DNA of 64,000 nt from an uncultured Ruminococcus sp. (GTDB lineage: Bacteria > Bacillota > Clostridia > Oscillospirales > Acutalibacteraceae). How positions within the stretch are numbered: position 1 is the first letter of the stretch; the number at the start of each line of letters is the position of its first letter. Location: the NCBI GenBank assembly GCA_900539465.1, contig UQCF01000012.1, positions 1-64,000 on the forward strand. Direction: 5' to 3'. This document shows, piece after piece, positions 62,849 to 64,000 of the stretch. The position numbers were made by a program, and so were the translations under genes. The notes under the pieces were generated by a model, which had not been told where the DNA came from, ran no database searches, and saw only the letters and a program-made list of their open reading frames with translations.

Positions 62849-64000
62849 TTATCTGAATCTCATGAGAAGATCGTCAATAGATTTGCCGGGAGCTATCATC
62901 GGCAGAACCATTTCGTCTTTGTCTATAATGCACTCAACAAGGCAGGGGCTCTTTAATGCGAATGCCTTGTCCAAAGCGTCTGCAAGCGATTTTTTATCGT
63001 CTGCTCTGAAGCCCGTTGCGCCGAAAGCGTCCGCAAGCTTCATAAAATCTGTTTTTCTGCCCAAGGTGGTCTGCGAATAACGCTCGCCGTAGAACATTGT
63101 CTGCCACTGGCGAACATTGCCCAAAACGCCGTTGTTCATAAGAACTATAACGAGCGGCAGATTTTGCGAAACGGCTGTTGCAAGCTCGTTGAGGTTCATG
63201 CCGAAGCTGCCGTCGCCTGTGTAAAGAACTGTGGTTTTGCCCGTGGCAACCGCCGCGCCTATCGCTGCGCCCATACCGAAGCCCATCGTGCCGAGTCCGC
63301 CGCTTGTGATGAATGTTCTTGAGTGGCAAACGCGGTTTCTTTGCGATGCCCAAAGCTGGTGCTGACCTACGTCGGTGCAAACGGGTGAATATTCGTCTTT
63401 TCTCTCGTTCACCGCGTCTATTATATCATAGGGCGTGAGCTTATTGGGGCTTATGTATGTATTTTCTGTTTCGTATTTTTTAAATTTTTCGATTTTTTTC
63501 ATCCACTCGGGGCGTTTTTCTTCGCAGAGCTTTGTGTTGATGGCTCCGAGAACCTCCTTGAGGTCGCCTGTTATGCCGAGGTTTACCGAAATATTTTTGT
63601 TGATTTCGGCAGGGTCAATGTCGATATGAATAATTTTTTTATCAAGCGAATATTTTGATTTGTCGCCCGTGGCTCTGTCGCTGAATCTTACGCCCATAGC
63701 AATTATAAGGTCGGATTCATACATTGCCGCCGTGGAGGCGTAATGACCGTGCATACCGCACATTCCAAGACCTTTTGAGAATGTGTGCGGAATGGACGAA
63801 AGACCCATCATGCTTGTGCCTATGGGGGCGTCGATTTTATCCGAGAAGCTCATTATATCGTGGCAGCATCTTGATTTTACCGCGCCGCCGCCGCAATAGA
63901 TGTAGGGGCGTTTGCTCTCTTTAATCATCTCAACCGCTTTGTCTATAAGCTCCTCATCATAAGCGGGGGCTTTAAGCGGCTTGATTTTGTCAGCCGCGGT
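62849..64000 (-). CDS. ilvB: Acetolactate synthase large subunit, N-terminal part outside the window
   Basis: The last 383 residues of a ThDP enzyme that makes acetolactate from pyruvate. The frame stays open to the right edge, so the first roughly 170-180 residues are missing. The central domain shows RPYIYCGGGAVKS and GVRFSDRATGD. The C-terminal ThDP domain has GGLGTMGFGMGAAIGAAVA and the metal motif TGDGSFGMNLNELATAV with MNNGVLGNVRQWQ. It is the first gene of the ilv-leu operon seen here; the promoter and any T-box or attenuator lie beyond the window. Confidence 0.96.
   Translation of the reverse strand, partial: TAADKIKPLKAPAYDEELIDKAVEMIKESKRPYIYCGGGAVKSRCCHDIMSFSDKIDAPIGTSMMGLSSIPHTFSKGLGMCGMHGHYASTAAMYESDLIIAMGVRFSDRATGDKSKYSLDKKIIHIDIDPAEINKNISVNLGITGDLKEVLGAINTKLCEEKRPEWMKKIEKFKKYETENTYISPNKLTPYDIIDAVNERKDEYSPVCTDVGQHQLWASQRNRVCHSRTFITSGGLGTMGFGMGAAIGAAVATGKTTVLYTGDGSFGMNLNELATAVSQNLPLVIVLMNNGVLGNVRQWQTMFYGERYSQTTLGRKTDFMKLADAFGATGFRADDKKSLADALDKAFALKSPCLVECIIDKDEMVLPMIAPGKSIDDLLMRFR

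Overview
The window reads as a chromosomal segment of an anaerobic, probably spore-forming, gut-type Clostridia bacterium; my best guess is an Oscillospirales/Eubacteriales lineage. This rests on strong AGGAGG-type ribosome binding sites with some TTG/GTG starts, sigma-A promoters with 16-17 bp spacers, a T-box leader, a tetrahydrofolate riboswitch before folT, a soluble flavin/iron-sulfur transhydrogenase of the Stn type, a sodium-pumping oxaloacetate decarboxylase, a CotH-type spore-coat kinase, and a CD1247-like protein beside efp. No tRNA, rRNA, CRISPR array, insertion sequence or phage gene was seen; the content is essentially core chromosome.

Layout. 1-4280: end of an unknown gene, then a nucleotide-sugar dehydrogenase, a polyprenyl-phosphate sugar transferase, a VanZ-like protein and a DivIVA-like coiled coil (cell-surface glycan and envelope). 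4330-8843: three-gene electron-bifurcating complex (NuoE-like, NuoF-like, NfnB/GltD-like fusion). 8840-12690: T-box-controlled pheST. 12710-18200: a decayed dispersed repeat, then TetR regulator, DUF308 membrane protein, MMPL/RND exporter and a large lipoprotein with 38-residue repeats. 18208-21590: M28-like protein, cdsA, diacylglycerol-kinase-like enzyme. 21600-23000: iron alcohol dehydrogenase behind a Rex-box-like palindrome. 23003-25960 (minus): znuB, znuC, znuA and a Fur/Zur regulator behind a perfect palindromic operator. 25968-31640 (minus): PucR-like regulator, ftsE, ftsX, an M23 amidase-activator/hydrolase and an S41 protein that has lost its catalytic residues. 31800-36400 (minus): CD1247-like protein, efp, acyltransferase, fructose-bisphosphate aldolase, metallophosphoesterase. 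36427-37230: THF riboswitch and folT. 37231-40821 (minus): UDG, ribF, typA and a 57-residue protein. 40947-43168: mltG, DUF4430 lipoprotein, TRIC channel. 43155-46603 (minus): glmS and CotH. 46658-51517 (minus): glyS and the oxaloacetate decarboxylase subunits. 51690-55354: serC-serA and a secreted protein, followed by a multi-hairpin dispersed repeat. 55614-64000 (minus): a branched-chain amino-acid operon, ilvB-ilvN-ilvC-cimA-leuC-leuD-leuB-ilvE, open at the window edge.

How they fit together. The redox genes (Stn complex, alcohol dehydrogenase with a Rex-like site, oxaloacetate decarboxylase) describe a fermentative energy metabolism that balances NADH, NADPH and ferredoxin and stores energy as a sodium gradient. 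The ftsEX-M23-S41 group, mltG, glmS, the VanZ/sugar-transferase genes and the DivIVA-like protein serve envelope growth and division. The branched-chain operon carries citramalate synthase rather than a recognisable isopropylmalate synthase, suggesting isoleucine is made from pyruvate and acetyl-CoA. The points most worth a second look are the inactivated S41 protein inside the ftsEX operon, the repeat-bearing lipoprotein paired with the MMPL exporter, the hairpin that is both a terminator and a cover over the glmS ribosome binding site, the two Rex-like palindromes placed alike relative to their promoters, and the very long palindrome at the zur promoter.
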